Source: Beijerinckiaceae bacterium (GTDB taxonomy: Bacteria; Pseudomonadota; Alphaproteobacteria; Rhizobiales; Beijerinckiaceae). Taken from it: a stretch of DNA of 36,646 nt. Each line of letters starts with the position of its first letter. The stretch's first letter is position 1. The notes under the pieces were generated by a model that had not been told where the DNA came from, did no database searches, and saw only the letters and a program-made list of their open reading frames with translations. The stretch lies in NCBI GenBank assembly GCA_009773635.1, contig WSYC01000023.1:1-36646 (forward strand), given 5' to 3'. A program made the translations under genes and the position numbers. This document shows, one piece after another, positions 15,494 through 28,102 of the stretch.

Positions 15494-17662
15494 ATGTCGA
15501 TATCCCAGGATGTGAGCGGTCTTTCCTCCGAAGAACTGGCGCACCATCCCTCCCGCTTCGTCAATCGCGAGCTGTCTTGGCTGCAATTCAACCGCCGCGT
15601 GATGGAAGAGGCAGGAAACACCGGCCATCCGCTGCTGGAGCAACTGCGCTTCCTGTCGATCTCAGCCAACAATCTCGACGAATTCTTCATGGTCCGCGTC
15701 TCCGGCCTCATGGAGCAGATGATTGCCGGCGTGCAGACGACCTCGGATGACGGGCTGACACCCGAACAGGCGCTGGTGAAAATCACCGAGGAGGTCGAGG
15801 CCCTGACCGCCGATCAGCAGGATCGCTGGCGCAAGCTGCGCGTCGCGCTGGAAGCGGAGCGGATCGTTGTCCTCAGCCCGATCGATCTTCGCGAAGACGA
15901 TGAGGAATACCTCAAAACGCATTTTCTGGCTTCGATCTTCCCGACCTTGACACCGCTGGCGATCGACCCTGCGCATCCGTTTCCGTTCATCCCGAACCTC
16001 GGGTATTCGCTGGCGCTCAGCCTCGCGCGGCAGAGCGACGGGCGGGCGCTCAGGGCGCTGATCCGCATGCCGCAGAAGCTCGAACGCTTCATCCGCCTGC
16101 CGGATATCGACGGTGCGGCGCGCTTCATCCTGCTCGATCAGGCGATGACGCTGTTCATCCCCAAACTCTTTCCGGGCTATGCGCTCAAGGGCATCGGGGC
16201 TTTCCGGGTTATCCGCGACAGCGACATCGAAATCCTCGAGGAAGCCGAGGACCTCGTGCGCACCTTCGAGACCATGCTGAAGCAAAGGAAGCGCGGCGTT
16301 GTCATCCGGCTCGAACTCGAAGCCTCGATGCCGGAAGATCTCAGGAACTTTGTCATCCGCGAATTGCGGGTCAAACCGCGTGAAATCTTCATCGTCGACG
16401 GCATGCTGGCGCTGAACGATCTCTCCCAGCTTGTCGGGATCGAGCGGCCCGAGCTTAAATTCGTGCCCTATGCGCCGCGCTTCCCCGAGCGCGTGCGCGA
16501 ACATGGCGGCGATTGCTTCGCCGCGATCCGGCAGAAGGACCTCGTCGTCCATCATCCCTATGAAAGCTTCGACGTCGTCGTGAACTTTCTCGAACAGGCG
16601 GCGCGCGACCCGGCTGTCGTCGCGATCAAGCAGACATTGTACCGAACCTCGTCAAACAGCCCGATCGTCAATGCGCTCTCGGAGGCGGCCGAAGCGGGAA
16701 AAAGCGTCACTGCGCTGGTGGAGCTCAAGGCGCGCTTTGATGAAGAGGCCAATATCCGCTGGGCACGCGACCTCGAACGCGCTGGCGTGCAGGTCGTTTA
16801 CGGGTTCATCGAACTCAAGACCCATGCCAAGCTGAGCCTTGTCGTGCGCCGGGAGGCTGCCGGACTGCAAACCTACTGCCACGTCGGCACTGGCAATTAT
16901 CACCCGATCACCGCCAAGATTTACACCGACCTATCGTATTTCACCGCGGACCCGACCATCGGGCGGGATGTGGCGCGCATCTTCAACTTTATCACCGGCT
17001 ATGCCGAGCCAGCCGAGCTTGAGCGCATGGCCGTCTCGCCGGTGACGCTGAAGCAGAAGCTGGTGGATCATATCGAGGCCGAGATCGGCCACGCGAAGGC
17101 CGGGCGGCCCGCGACCATCTGGATGAAGTGTAACAGCCTCGTTGATTCGGTGATTATTGACGCGCTCTATGCCGCCAGTCAGGCCGGGGTTCAGATCGAG
17201 CTCGTCGTGCGCGGCATCTGCTGCCTCCGGCCCGGCATTCCCGGCTTGTCCGAGAATATCCGTGTCAAATCGATTGTCGGGCGGTTTCTGGAGCACGCCC
17301 GCATCTATGCCTTCGGCAACGGCCATACGCTGCCGCATCACAAATCGGTGGTTTACATCTCCTCGGCGGACCTGATGCCGCGCAATCTCGATCGGCGGGT
17401 CGAGAGCCTGTGTCCGATCATGAACCCTACCGTCCACGAGCAGGTGCTCGGCCAGATCATGCAGGCCAACCTTCTCGACAACCAACAGAGCTGGCGGGTC
17501 TTGCCGGATGGCTCGTCTTTCCGCATAACGCCCGCGGAAGGCGAGGAGCCTTTCAACGCGCATCGCTATTTCATGACAAACCCGAGTCTGTCCGGTCGTG
17601 GTACATCCCTCAAGCTCTCGAGCCCCCGCCCGCTTACCAAGAAGCGCCCCGCTGCCAGCTAG
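15494..17662 (+). CDS. ppk: Polyphosphate kinase 1
   Basis: 722 aa, typical of alphaproteobacterial PPK1. It makes polyphosphate from ATP reversibly via a phospho-histidine. The two catalytic histidines are visible: His444 in KTHAKL and His601 in FLEHAR, spaced 157 residues apart, exactly as E. coli His435 and His592. The N-terminal block [16 protein letters not shown] and the C-terminal [15 protein letters not shown] are diagnostic. ATG 15494 is chosen (AGGA 11 bases upstream); TTG 15488 is possible. ppx follows after 36 bases, so synthesis and breakdown of polyphosphate lie in one likely operon. Confidence 0.97.
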   Translation: MSISQDVSGLSSEELAHHPSRFVNRELSWLQFNRRVMEEAGNTGHPLLEQLRFLSISANNLDEFFMVRVSGLMEQMIAGVQTTSDDGLTPEQALVKITEEVEALTADQQDRWRKLRVALEAERIVVLSPIDLREDDEEYLKTHFLASIFPTLTPLAIDPAHPFPFIPNLGYSLALSLARQSDGRALRALIRMPQKLERFIRLPDIDGAARFILLDQAMTLFIPKLFPGYALKGIGAFRVIRDSDIEILEEAEDLVRTFETMLKQRKRGVVIRLELEASMPEDLRNFVIRELRVKPREIFIVDGMLALNDLSQLVGIERPELKFVPYAPRFPERVREHGGDCFAAIRQKDLVVHHPYESFDVVVNFLEQAARDPAVVAIKQTLYRTSSNSPIVNALSEAAEAGKSVTALVELKARFDEEANIRWARDLERAGVQVVYGFIELKTHAKLSLVVRREAAGLQTYCHVGTGNYHPITAKIYTDLSYFTADPTIGRDVARIFNFITGYAEPAELERMAVSPVTLKQKLVDHIEAEIGHAKAGRPATIWMKCNSLVDSVIIDALYAASQAGVQIELVVRGICCLRPGIPGLSENIRVKSIVGRFLEHARIYAFGNGHTLPHHKSVVYISSADLMPRNLDRRVESLCPIMNPTVHEQVLGQIMQANLLDNQQSWRVLPDGSSFRITPAEGEEPFNAHRYFMTNPSLSGRGTSLKLSSPRPLTKKRPAAS

Positions 17663-17698
17663 GCCGGCGGTGCAGGCGCTTGCGCGGGGAGTGTGAGC

Positions 17699-19195
17699 AT
17701 GCCTAGAAGCGCCATTTCCCAAAGACCGGTCGCGGTTATCGATATCGGGTCAAACTCGGTGCGCCTTGTCGCCTATGACCGGCTCGGGCGCGCACCCGTG
17801 CCGATGTTCAACGAAAAGAGCCTGTGCGGCCTCGGGCGCGATGTCGCGATCACCGGCCTTCTGCCCGCGGACGGGCTGGTTCAGGCGATCGATGCCCTGA
17901 AGCGCTTCCGCGTGCTGTGCGATCTCATGAAGATCGAGCGCCTGTTCGTGCTGGCGACCGCCGCCGCCCGGCGCGCGACCAACGGCCCGGCGTTTATCGC
18001 CCGGGTCGAGGCGATTCTCGGCGAACCGGTCTCGATCCTGACGGGGATGGAAGAAGCCCGCCTTGCCGCGCTCGGCGTCGTTGCGGGCCTGCATCACCCG
18101 GCCGGGCTTGCCGGCGATCTCGGCGGCGGCAGCCTTGAGCTGATCGACGTCACCGACGGCATCGTCGGGCAGGGGGTGAGCCTGGAGCTGGGCGGATTGA
18201 GCCTGCGGGATGCGTCCGGCAAAAATCTGAAGAAGGCCGCGAAAATCGTCGCCGAGACCCTGTCCGGCGTGCCAAATCTCGAACGTGCGTGCGGACGGGA
18301 TATCATCGCCATCGGCGGCACCTGGCGTGCCATCGCCCGGCTGCACATGGCGAAAGGCGCCTATCCGCTCAATGTCCTGCATGGCTATACCGCCAGCACA
18401 AGAAGCATCGCGGAGTTCTGCCGCGAACTCCAGAAGGGTGACTATGACCAACTGCCAGCGATTGGCGAGATCGCGCGCGAGCGGCGCCCGTTGCTCGCCT
18501 ATGGCGCGCTGGTGCTTGAGGACCTTATCGCCCGCACCGGCGCTGCGCGCTTCGTCGTCTCGACGAGCGGCGTGCGCGAAGGCGTGCTCTATTCACAACT
18601 TCCCGCCGCCCTGCAACGGCAGGACCCGCTGATCGCCGCCGCCCGCGCGCTGAGCGATCTTCATGCCCGGGCCCCGGCGCATGCCGACGAATTGATCGCC
18701 TGGACTGATGATTTTACCCGCTCAGCCTTCCCGGGCGAGGATGAGGCGACACGCCGAATCCGCCATGCGGCCTGCCTCGTCTCCGAGGTCGCCTGGCGGG
18801 CGAACCCGGACTACCGGGCGGAAGAAGCCGCGCGCATGGTGGCTTTTGCAGCCCTGCCGGCGATCGACCATCGCGAGCGCGCCTTCCTCGCCGGGGTTCA
18901 ATACGCCCGCTATGAAGGGGTGACCGAAAATGCCGTCCCGCCCCTCAGATCGCTGTTGAACGCGCAGGAAATCGATGCCGCGCGGGCGCTGGGGTGTCTC
19001 ATCCGCGTCGCCTACAATATCTCCGCCGGGCAACCCGGTGTTCTGCCGCGCACCCCGATCCGGGTCGAGAACGGCAGGCTTGTCCAGATCCTGCCGCCAG
19101 CCTTTGCCGATCTCTCGAATGAACGCCTCGCCGGGCGGCTGAAGCAGACCGCCAAATTGATGGGAATGGGGCACGAGGTCCGCATTCTGGACTGA
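17699..19195 (+). CDS. ppx: Exopolyphosphatase (Ppx/GppA family)
   Basis: 498 aa. It hydrolyses polyphosphate from the end (and possibly pppGpp). The actin/Hsp70-like ATPase fold is marked by [14 protein letters not shown] near the N-terminus and by [10 protein letters not shown], and the C-terminal part has the HD-like helical region. The ATG at 17699 is favoured since GGGGAG (17686-17691) is 7 bases away; an in-frame GTG at 17693 is too close to it. Second gene after ppk, as is usual in this group. Confidence 0.95.
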   Translation: MPRSAISQRPVAVIDIGSNSVRLVAYDRLGRAPVPMFNEKSLCGLGRDVAITGLLPADGLVQAIDALKRFRVLCDLMKIERLFVLATAAARRATNGPAFIARVEAILGEPVSILTGMEEARLAALGVVAGLHHPAGLAGDLGGGSLELIDVTDGIVGQGVSLELGGLSLRDASGKNLKKAAKIVAETLSGVPNLERACGRDIIAIGGTWRAIARLHMAKGAYPLNVLHGYTASTRSIAEFCRELQKGDYDQLPAIGEIARERRPLLAYGALVLEDLIARTGAARFVVSTSGVREGVLYSQLPAALQRQDPLIAAARALSDLHARAPAHADELIAWTDDFTRSAFPGEDEATRRIRHAACLVSEVAWRANPDYRAEEAARMVAFAALPAIDHRERAFLAGVQYARYEGVTENAVPPLRSLLNAQEIDAARALGCLIRVAYNISAGQPGVLPRTPIRVENGRLVQILPPAFADLSNERLAGRLKQTAKLMGMGHEVRILD

Positions 19196-19284
19196 GGCAA
19201 CCTGCGATTGCGGCCGTTTGGGTTTTATTAAGCGTATTCCGCCACACTGGGAAAGTCGTACTTGGTGATTTGGTCGGGGTTCTC

Positions 19285-21030
19285 ATGGCATTACGCCGGT
19301 TTTTGACACGCTTTTCATCCCTCCGCGCGCAACTCGGTATCGCAGCGGTGCTGATGATCCTGATCACGGTTGTGGCTGTTGCCGGGATTGCCCTCCAGCG
19401 CCTCAATGCCAAGATCGCCGAGGATATCGGCGTGCGGACGCATTGGTCGCTCAGGGTCGCCGTCCGCGTCCTGGCGGAAGGCATGCCGATTTTTACCGTC
19501 GAGAAAAACGCCGATGGCGAACCTGAACGTCTGCGCCTGACATCGGCGACGTCGATGCTCGACAATTTCTCGGCTGGTGAGATCACCAAGATCGTCGATT
19601 CAATTTCCGAAGCCAATCGCGGCACGGCGACCTTCTTCCGCTGGAACGAGGCGCAGAAGGATTTCGTGCGGATCGCGACGACCGTCAAGAAGCCCGATGG
19701 TTCGCGCGCCGTCGGCACGGTTCTCGGCCAGAAGGGGGTGGTCTATCCCTATATGATGCGTTCCGAGCCCTATCGCGGCATCGCAACCATTCTCGGGGAA
19801 CCCTACCAGACCGGCTATCTTCCGCTTCTCGACACCAAGGGCCAGCCCGCCGGAATTCTCTACATCGGCGTCGGGAAAATGGCGGAGCTTTCCGCCTCGA
19901 CCTCTGCTCTCATCCGGGAGTTGATCCTTGGCAGCCTGATCGTCCTTGGCCTTGGCATCCTGCTGACGATGCTTGTCACGGGGCGTCTGCTGCGCCCGCT
20001 CGTCGAGGTCTCCGCCGCGACAACCGCATTGGCCAACGGCGAGACGGATGCCGCCATTCCGCATGGTCATCGGCAGGACGAAATCGGCAGCCTTGCGCGG
20101 GCGATCGGCGGCTTCAGCGATGCCGTGAACCAGCAACGCCTGCACGAGCAGCACAGCATCGAGGAAGCCCAGCGTGTCGCGGTCCGCAAGGACGAGATGG
20201 ATGCGCTGGTTCGCGATTTCCGGCAGTCGATCCGCCAGCATCTCGATCAGCTGCAATCGGGCGCGGAACGGGTTCGGCACACCTCGCAGGATATCCGCTC
20301 CGTCATCACACAGGCGAACGATCGCGCCACCGAAGGCAGCGCCGCCGCCGAAACCGGCGCCAATGCGATCTCGGAAGTTGCGACCGCCACGACCCAGTTC
20401 GCGAGCTCGATCCGCGAAATCGCAACCCGCTCGAACGAAGCTGCCGCGATCGTCCAGCGCGCATCGGATACCGGCCACCACGCCGAAACCGTGGCTTCGG
20501 AACTGACATCTGCCGTTGATAAAATCTCGACCGCTGTCGCCTTCATCTCCTCCATCGCCTCGCAGACAAACCTGCTGGCGCTCAATGCGACCATCGAGGC
20601 CGCGCGCGCCGGGGAAGCTGGTCGCGGGTTTGCCGTCGTGGCCTCGGAGGTCAAGGAACTCTCCTCCAGCACCTCAAAAGCAGCGACCGAGATCGCCGAA
20701 CTTGTCAAAAGCATTGAAGGGGTCACCGGCGCGGTTACCAATGCCACGCGCGAGATCGGCATTGGGCTTGGCTCGATCAACGAGACGACACTCGTGATCG
20801 CCGCCGCCGTCACCGAACAGGAACAGGTGACCGAAGGCATTGCCAGCAATGCAGGAGAGGCCTCACGCCGCTCCGAGGTCATCCTCAGTGGGTTCGACGA
20901 GGTTCAGAAGGCTATCACGAACACGTCGAGCGCTGCGGGCTCGCTCGAGGCACTGTCGGAGGAATTTGCAACCTCGTCCGACCGCCTCGTGGGCGAGATC
21001 GAAGTCTTCCTGCAACGCATGGCGGCCTGA
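19285..21030 (+). CDS. Methyl-accepting chemotaxis protein with periplasmic Cache-type sensor
   Basis: 581 aa. TM1 about 17-37, a periplasmic domain of about 175 residues that looks like the Cache_3-Cache_2 fusion type ([35 protein letters not shown]), TM2 about 212-234, HAMP to about 285, then a signalling domain with the hairpin tip ([20 protein letters not shown]). No C-terminal CheR/CheB-tethering pentapeptide is seen. Its ligand is unknown. Start ATG 19285 has GGGG about 6 bases upstream. No other chemotaxis gene adjoins, so it is an isolated receptor inserted between ppx and rnd. Its stop is 7 bases from the convergent rnd stop. Confidence 0.92.
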   Translation: MALRRFLTRFSSLRAQLGIAAVLMILITVVAVAGIALQRLNAKIAEDIGVRTHWSLRVAVRVLAEGMPIFTVEKNADGEPERLRLTSATSMLDNFSAGEITKIVDSISEANRGTATFFRWNEAQKDFVRIATTVKKPDGSRAVGTVLGQKGVVYPYMMRSEPYRGIATILGEPYQTGYLPLLDTKGQPAGILYIGVGKMAELSASTSALIRELILGSLIVLGLGILLTMLVTGRLLRPLVEVSAATTALANGETDAAIPHGHRQDEIGSLARAIGGFSDAVNQQRLHEQHSIEEAQRVAVRKDEMDALVRDFRQSIRQHLDQLQSGAERVRHTSQDIRSVITQANDRATEGSAAAETGANAISEVATATTQFASSIREIATRSNEAAAIVQRASDTGHHAETVASELTSAVDKISTAVAFISSIASQTNLLALNATIEAARAGEAGRGFAVVASEVKELSSSTSKAATEIAELVKSIEGVTGAVTNATREIGIGLGSINETTLVIAAAVTEQEQVTEGIASNAGEASRRSEVILSGFDEVQKAITNTSSAAGSLEALSEEFATSSDRLVGEIEVFLQRMAA

Positions 21031-21037
21031 TGCTGCC

Positions 21038-22210
21038 TCAGCCTCGCGGCACAGTGATGACACGGCCCTTTTCAAGCCCGAGCATCACCTCGCCGCGGAT
21101 GAGCTGAAGCGCAACTTGCCCGAACACCTCGCCGCGCCACCCCTTGAGCACCGGCATATCCTCATCCGGCTTCGAGGCCAGCCGGTCGATGTCATCGGCG
21201 GTCGCGACGAGTTTGGGGGCAACATGGTTGCGCTCGCACACGGCCTGCAACAGCACCTTGAGCAATTGCACCAGCGCGCCACTGCCGCCGCCGCGCTCGC
21301 TCTCGATGGCGGGAATGGTCGCAGGATCGCGGGCCTTGCCACGGGCGACCGCCTCCAGAATTTCCGCACCAGCCCGTGAGCGCTCGAACCCGTTGGGAAT
21401 GGCGCGCAGGCGCGACAGGTCCTCGTTCGATTTTGGCTGGGCGATTGCGATTTCAGCCAGGCCATCATCCTTCAGGATACGCCCGCGCGGCACATCACGT
21501 GATTGCGCCTCGCGTTCGCGCCAGGCCGCCAGCTCGATCAGGATTGCCCGCTCGACCGGCTTCCGGATGCGTGCCTTGACCCGCATCCACGCTTCTTCCG
21601 GCTCGACCTCATAGGTCCGCGGATTGGTCAGGATCGCCATTTCATCCGCGACCCACGCCATGCGGTCGTTCTTCTCGATCCGCGCGTGGAGCTTTTCGTA
21701 GACGATGCGCAGATGTGTGACATCGGCGGCAGCATAGGTCAGCTGGGCCTCGGTGAGCGGGCGGCGCGCCCAATCCGTGAAGCGGGAGGATTTGTCGATC
21801 TTCGCACCGGCAAGGCTGGAGGCGAGGCTTTCATACGAGACTTGCTCGCCGAAGCCGCAGACCATCGCCGCGACCTGGCTGTCGAACAGCGGAGTCGGGA
21901 TGATGCGGCCCTGCGTCCAGATGATTTCGAGGTCCTGCCGGGCGGCATGGAACACTTTCACCACCTTTTCATCCGCCATCAGCGCGAAGAACGGCGCGAG
22001 ATCGATGCCCTCCGCGAGAGGGTCCACCAGCACGATTTCCTCGGAACTCGCCATCTGGATCAGGCAGAGTTTTGGATAATAGGTCGTCTCGCGCAGGAAT
22101 TCGGTATCCACCGTCACAAAATCATGCGTCGCGAGCCGTTCGCACGCGCTTGCAAGGGCTTGAGTGGTCGTGGTCAGCGGCGGAACGGGAAGGGTGGTTG
22201 AATTGGGCAT
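21038..22210 (-). CDS. rnd: Ribonuclease D
   Basis: 390 aa. A 3'-5' exonuclease maturing tRNA and other stable RNA 3' ends. The DEDD nuclease residues are visible: Asp35 and Glu37 in VDTEF, Asp in ARQDLEI, and Tyr/Asp in TYAAADVTHL (DEDDy type). HRDC-like helical domains follow (from about 205). The start at 22210 (MPNSTTLP) is taken from family length; the same frame stays open far upstream, antisense to aspS, but that extension has no homology-like features. No clear Shine-Dalgarno. Diverges from aspS. Confidence 0.95.
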   Translation of the reverse strand: MPNSTTLPVPPLTTTTQALASACERLATHDFVTVDTEFLRETTYYPKLCLIQMASSEEIVLVDPLAEGIDLAPFFALMADEKVVKVFHAARQDLEIIWTQGRIIPTPLFDSQVAAMVCGFGEQVSYESLASSLAGAKIDKSSRFTDWARRPLTEAQLTYAAADVTHLRIVYEKLHARIEKNDRMAWVADEMAILTNPRTYEVEPEEAWMRVKARIRKPVERAILIELAAWREREAQSRDVPRGRILKDDGLAEIAIAQPKSNEDLSRLRAIPNGFERSRAGAEILEAVARGKARDPATIPAIESERGGGSGALVQLLKVLLQAVCERNHVAPKLVATADDIDRLASKPDEDMPVLKGWRGEVFGQVALQLIRGEVMLGLEKGRVITVPRG

Positions 22211-22522
22211 GGGGCGAGGGCAAAGTCCGGTAAAGTGGGCATCAGCACGCGAACTCCGAAGGGGAGTGCACGCGATATCTCGCAGTAACCCCGAAGCCTG
22301 AGCGGCGAAGAACGAAGCGATGGCATGGCCTCTAGACGAAAAAAAGCCGTTTGTCGTCCCCCGTTGCGCGTCATCCCCCGCGAACCGGCTTGACAAGGCG
22401 GCAGCAGGGCCGCTCTTGTCCGGCCCGAATGTCCGGCGGTCGGCGAATCCCGTGCTGGCGGACGGCTGAGCAATCAGTTTCCCCGAGTTTTTCGACAACG
22501 CTCCGAGACAGAACGGCCCCAC
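22211..22522. other. Divergent intergenic region between rnd and aspS (312 bases)
   Basis: It must hold both promoters. TTGACA (22390-22395) is a good -35 candidate for aspS, but the hexamer 17 bases on (about 22413) is a poor -10. A short A-tract (about 22341-22347) is seen. No tRNA-like T-box structure, no clear hairpin with T-tract and no convincing small ORF were found. aspS lacks an obvious Shine-Dalgarno before its ATG. Confidence 0.5.
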
Positions 22523-24394
<1,872 letters not shown>

Positions 24395-24396
24395 GG

Positions 24397-26166
24397 TTGA
24401 CGCCCGCAAAGATCGCGCGTGAGGACGACCCGCATCGCTGGGGCGATCTCAAGCGCCTGCTGACCGAAACCGGCCGCCTCTATATCTGGCGGTATGCGGT
24501 GGCGCTGGTGCTGCTCGGCGTCGTCTCCGCCACGACGGCCGCAACCGCCTGGCTGATGAAGGATGTCATCAACGAGGTCTTCATCGCCAAGAGCCAGTCG
24601 GCGCTGATCTTCGTCGCGGTGGCAGTGCTGGTGATCTATCTCGCGCGCGGCGCCGCCTCCTACGGGCAGGGTGTGATCCTCACCAAGATCGGCAATTCGA
24701 TTGTCGCGAACGGGCAGGAGCGGCTGACGAAGAAGCTCCTGCAGGATGACGTGGCGAGCGTTCTCTCGCGCACCTCCTCGGAAATCGTGCAGAAGCAGGT
24801 GATGGCGGCCGATTCCGCGCGCCAGTTGCTGCTGCTTTTCGTCACCATCATCGGCCGCGATGTGCTGACGCTCCTCGGCCTCATCGGCGTCATGCTGGTG
24901 CAGGACCCGCTGGTCTCCTCCGTCGTGCTGCTCGCGCTCCCCATCGCGGCAGTGCTGGTGGGCCGGCTCGGCAAAAGGATGCGCGGCGTCGTGCGCCGGC
25001 AGGTGGTGCTCGGCGTCAGCCTCGCGGACCAGCTCCGGCAGGTCATTCAGGGCTTCCGCATCGTCAAGGCTTTCGGCATGGAAGCCAAGATGGGCGCGCG
25101 CCTCGCGGAAACCATCGAGGAGCAACGCCGCAACAATGATCGCGGGGCGGTGCTGCACGCACGCTCGCAACCGATCGTCGAGACACTCGCAGGCGTCGCC
25201 GTAGCGCTGGTGATCCTCTATGGCGGCTGGCGCGTGATCGGCGAGGGCGCAACGCCGGGCGCCTTCTTCTCCTTCATTACTGCGCTGCTGCTGGCCTATG
25301 ATCCCGCCCGCCGCCTCGCCGGTGCGCGCGTGCAGATGGAGCAGGGCCTCACGGGCCTGCGCATCTTCTACGAGATGATCGATGCGAAGCCCGCGGTCGT
25401 CGACCGCCCCGATGCGCTGCCGCTGGCCGATCCGCGCGGCGCGGTGCGCTATGACAATGTGTCCTTCGCCTATGTGGCGGGGCAACCGATCCTCGGCCGG
25501 CTCGATCTCGTGATCGAAGCCGGCAAGACGACGGCCATCGTCGGCGCCTCCGGTTCGGGCAAATCGACGCTGCTGAGCCTGCTGCTGCGCTTCTGGCACC
25601 CGCAGACGGGCGCGATCACCATCGGCGGGCAGGATATCGAAAGCGTCACGGCAGAAAGCCTGCGCGCCGGCATGGCTTACGTCGGGCAGGACAGCTTCCT
25701 CTTCGACGGCACCATCCGTGAGAACATTCTCGTCGGCGCGCCGGGGGCGGATCAGGCCGCCATCGAGGCCGCGGCGCGCGCGGCTCAGGCGCATGACTTC
25801 ATCGCCGAACTGCCGGAGGGTTATGAGACGCCGGTGGGTGAACTCGCAAGCCGGTTTTCCGGCGGGCAGAAGCAGCGAATCGCCATCGCGCGCGCCTTCC
25901 TGCGCAACGCGCCACTGCTACTGCTTGACGAGCCGACCGCCGCGCTCGACGCGCAATCCGAGGAAGCCCTGCGGCAAACGCTCGCCGATCTTGCTGAAGG
26001 TCGCACCACCATCCTTCTCGCGCATCGCCTCGCAAGCGTGATGCGGGCAGACAAGATCGTCGCACTGGAGAATGGCCGCGTGGTCGAGGAAGGCACGCAC
26101 GCAGAGTTGCTGGCGGCAGGCGGACTCTATGCCCGGCTCTACCGCATGCAGGTGGGGGAGGGTTGA
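24397..26166 (+). CDS. ABC transporter, fused membrane and ATPase domains (MsbA-like lipid/glycan exporter)
   Basis: 589 aa half-transporter: six membrane helices (about residues 30-310) and an ATPase domain with Walker A GASGSGKST (383-391), signature FSGGQKQR and Walker B LLLLDEPTAALD. This is the MsbA/exporter type; a lipid-linked saccharide or lipid A is a natural cargo because five glycosyltransferase genes follow. TTG start 24397 lies 2 bases after the aspS stop, with GGAG about 9 bases upstream inside the aspS end, so translation is coupled to aspS. The next gene begins 2 bases after its stop. Whether it is the genome's essential MsbA or an accessory paralogue cannot be told. Confidence 0.93.
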   Translation: MTPAKIAREDDPHRWGDLKRLLTETGRLYIWRYAVALVLLGVVSATTAATAWLMKDVINEVFIAKSQSALIFVAVAVLVIYLARGAASYGQGVILTKIGNSIVANGQERLTKKLLQDDVASVLSRTSSEIVQKQVMAADSARQLLLLFVTIIGRDVLTLLGLIGVMLVQDPLVSSVVLLALPIAAVLVGRLGKRMRGVVRRQVVLGVSLADQLRQVIQGFRIVKAFGMEAKMGARLAETIEEQRRNNDRGAVLHARSQPIVETLAGVAVALVILYGGWRVIGEGATPGAFFSFITALLLAYDPARRLAGARVQMEQGLTGLRIFYEMIDAKPAVVDRPDALPLADPRGAVRYDNVSFAYVAGQPILGRLDLVIEAGKTTAIVGASGSGKSTLLSLLLRFWHPQTGAITIGGQDIESVTAESLRAGMAYVGQDSFLFDGTIRENILVGAPGADQAAIEAAARAAQAHDFIAELPEGYETPVGELASRFSGGQKQRIAIARAFLRNAPLLLLDEPTAALDAQSEEALRQTLADLAEGRTTILLAHRLASVMRADKIVALENGRVVEEGTHAELLAAGGLYARLYRMQVGEG

Positions 26167-26168
26167 GC

Positions 26169-27098
26169 ATGCCACTCCCTGAAAGCATACCGGCGATCAC
26201 CATCGGCCTGCCGTGTTCCGGGCGCCCGGCGTATCTGCGCGCCGCACTGGAGCATTTCGCGCTTCAGAGCGAGCAGGGTTTCCGTATCATCCTCTCTGAA
26301 AATCCATCCGAGGCGAACGCGATCGCGCCCCTGGCGGCAGAATTCGCCGCGCGCGGGCTGAACATCCACTACCGGCGCCATACCGAAGATATCGGGATGG
26401 TCGCCAATTTCATGTCGGTGCTGCACGATGCCGACACGGAATTCTTCATGTGGGCAGCGGACGATGACCTTCGCCACCCGGAGGCGCTCAAGACCCTGCT
26501 GGGTCGCCTCGTGCAGTACCCTGAAGCTGGTCTTGCGGCCTGCTCCGTTGAGGTGATCAACGCTGCCGGGACAACGATCGATTTCCATGGCGGATTTTCG
26601 CGTTTTACCGAACTCCACAATCCTGCCGACGGGGTCCTGCGGTTCATGGCGGAGCCTGAACTCGGCGGCAAGGCCAACCTGATCTACGGACTGTTCCGGA
26701 CCGGGCCGCTCCGTATCGCGATAGAAGCCATCGGCGGCGGTTTTCCTGAATGCTGGGGCCCGGACCTTGTCGTTCTCGCGAGTTTCCTCTCCCGCTTCCG
26801 CGTTGTCGCGGATGACCGCGCGCTGCTGCGCAAACGCACGCGCAATGATCGCGTTACCCCGCTCGGCAAGCGCTATCCGCAGGATTTCGGCTGGCCGGCG
26901 GCAGAGTTCCCGGCGTTCCGGGCGGCCATGTTGGCAGCATTGCCCGATGATCCTGTAAGGACCGAGGCCGCGCGTATCCTCGATGCCCGGCAGCGCCACC
27001 TCGGCGGAATCGGGCTCGTGCGCCGCACTGTACTGAAGGCGACCGGGTTCAGTACCGCGCCGGCGCTTGCGCTCAAACCCGAGGATATGTGGACATGA
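26169..27098 (+). CDS. Glycosyltransferase family 2-like protein
   Basis: 309 aa with a GT-A fold pattern: AITIGLPCSGRPAYLRAALE at the N-terminus, a nucleotide-contact segment LSENPS (42-47), and a metal-binding AADDDLRHPEALK (Asp98-100). No membrane anchor is seen, so it probably acts at the cytoplasmic face. Donor and acceptor are unknown. ATG 26169 is chosen because the strong GGGGGAGGG ends 6 bases upstream; the TTG at 26163 would sit on the ribosome site. Its stop overlaps the next start (ATGA). Fourth residue onwards matches the usual GT2 opening, so the start is reasonably firm. Confidence 0.85.
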   Translation: MPLPESIPAITIGLPCSGRPAYLRAALEHFALQSEQGFRIILSENPSEANAIAPLAAEFAARGLNIHYRRHTEDIGMVANFMSVLHDADTEFFMWAADDDLRHPEALKTLLGRLVQYPEAGLAACSVEVINAAGTTIDFHGGFSRFTELHNPADGVLRFMAEPELGGKANLIYGLFRTGPLRIAIEAIGGGFPECWGPDLVVLASFLSRFRVVADDRALLRKRTRNDRVTPLGKRYPQDFGWPAAEFPAFRAAMLAALPDDPVRTEAARILDARQRHLGGIGLVRRTVLKATGFSTAPALALKPEDMWT

Positions 27099-28102
27099 GC
27101 ATCGCGGCGGCGTCACGGATGACGATCGGCCTGGTCGGACCGGATTGGGATGCCGCGCTGCCAACGCTGCAGCCTTTAGGAGGGAACGATCTATGCACTG
27201 TCGTGGCCCATCGTGAGGGACACGATCCGGATTTTCTCGTGCTCTACGGCGATGTTGCGGGGGCCTTGACAACAACGGTGCCGCGCGCGCGCCGGGTTAT
27301 CGTGCTCTCCGAGCCGGAAGGCATCCTGCGCTACCAGCCCGGTTTCCTGAACCAGTTCGGCTACGCGATTTCGCCTTTCGCCCTGCCGGGCTTTACCGGC
27401 AAGCTCGTGCTGTCGCACCCGGCGATCCCCTGGTTTTTCGGGTGCCGCTTCGGGCAGGGCCGCAAGCCAAGCTGGGCCTACAGTTTCGAGCAACTGCTCG
27501 AGCTGCCGCTGCCCGCCAAGCGTAACGCGATTTCCGCTGTCCTGTCGCGCAAGAGCCAGACCCCGCTGCACCGGGCACGCGTCGCCTTCGCGGAAGAGTT
27601 GCAGGCGGCCTTCCCCGGAGCGGTCGAGATTTTCGGCTCCGGGTTCAACCCGATCGACGACAAAGCTGACGCGATCACGCCGTTCCGGTTTCATCTTGCG
27701 GTCGAAAATACGCGCCACGCCTGCTACTGGAGCGAGAAATTTGCCGATGCACTGCTCGGCTGGTCGTTGCCCGTCTACGATGGCTGCACTGAGATGGCGG
27801 AACTCTTCCCTCACGGCTCCTTTGTGCCCGTCAACGTGAATGACGTTCAGCCTACGCTTCGCTCGATCGGCACCCTGCTTGACGCGCAGGAGCGTGCGGT
27901 CAATCTCGATTCCTTGCGCGAAGCCCGCGCGACCCTTCTGTATGAACACAGCCTGCCGGCGGTTCTCAGGCGCGCCCTCAGCGCGGAACACGCCGCTACC
28001 ACGATCGCGCCGCTATCAAAGCCGGAAACGCTTATGCCCAATTCCGGTTTCACCCTGAAAGGTCGCCTCCGGCGTCTGGTGAAGGGGTGGGCAGCCCGAT
28101 GA
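27095..28102 (+). CDS. Glycosyltransferase family 10 (alpha-1,3/1,4-fucosyltransferase-like)
   Basis: 335 aa. The C-terminal block FHLAVENT (199-206), SEKF (213-216) and LPVYDG (225-230) is the GT10 donor-binding signature (GDP-fucose in known enzymes). The N-terminal half is divergent, as usual for bacterial GT10 proteins. There is no heptad-repeat tail like that of Helicobacter FucTs. Start ATG 27095 overlaps the preceding stop (ATGA) and has GAGGA 9 bases before it; it also overlaps the next gene. Activity on GDP-fucose is inferred; no gmd/fcl genes for making it are in the window. Confidence 0.82.
   Translation: MSIAAASRMTIGLVGPDWDAALPTLQPLGGNDLCTVVAHREGHDPDFLVLYGDVAGALTTTVPRARRVIVLSEPEGILRYQPGFLNQFGYAISPFALPGFTGKLVLSHPAIPWFFGCRFGQGRKPSWAYSFEQLLELPLPAKRNAISAVLSRKSQTPLHRARVAFAEELQAAFPGAVEIFGSGFNPIDDKADAITPFRFHLAVENTRHACYWSEKFADALLGWSLPVYDGCTEMAELFPHGSFVPVNVNDVQPTLRSIGTLLDAQERAVNLDSLREARATLLYEHSLPAVLRRALSAEHAATTIAPLSKPETLMPNSGFTLKGRLRRLVKGWAAR

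Noticed and set aside
22174-22473. 99-codon minus-strand ORF across the rnd start and the rnd-aspS gap
   Set aside because: It overlaps the rnd N-terminus in another frame, has poor codon bias and no Shine-Dalgarno; the region must hold promoters.
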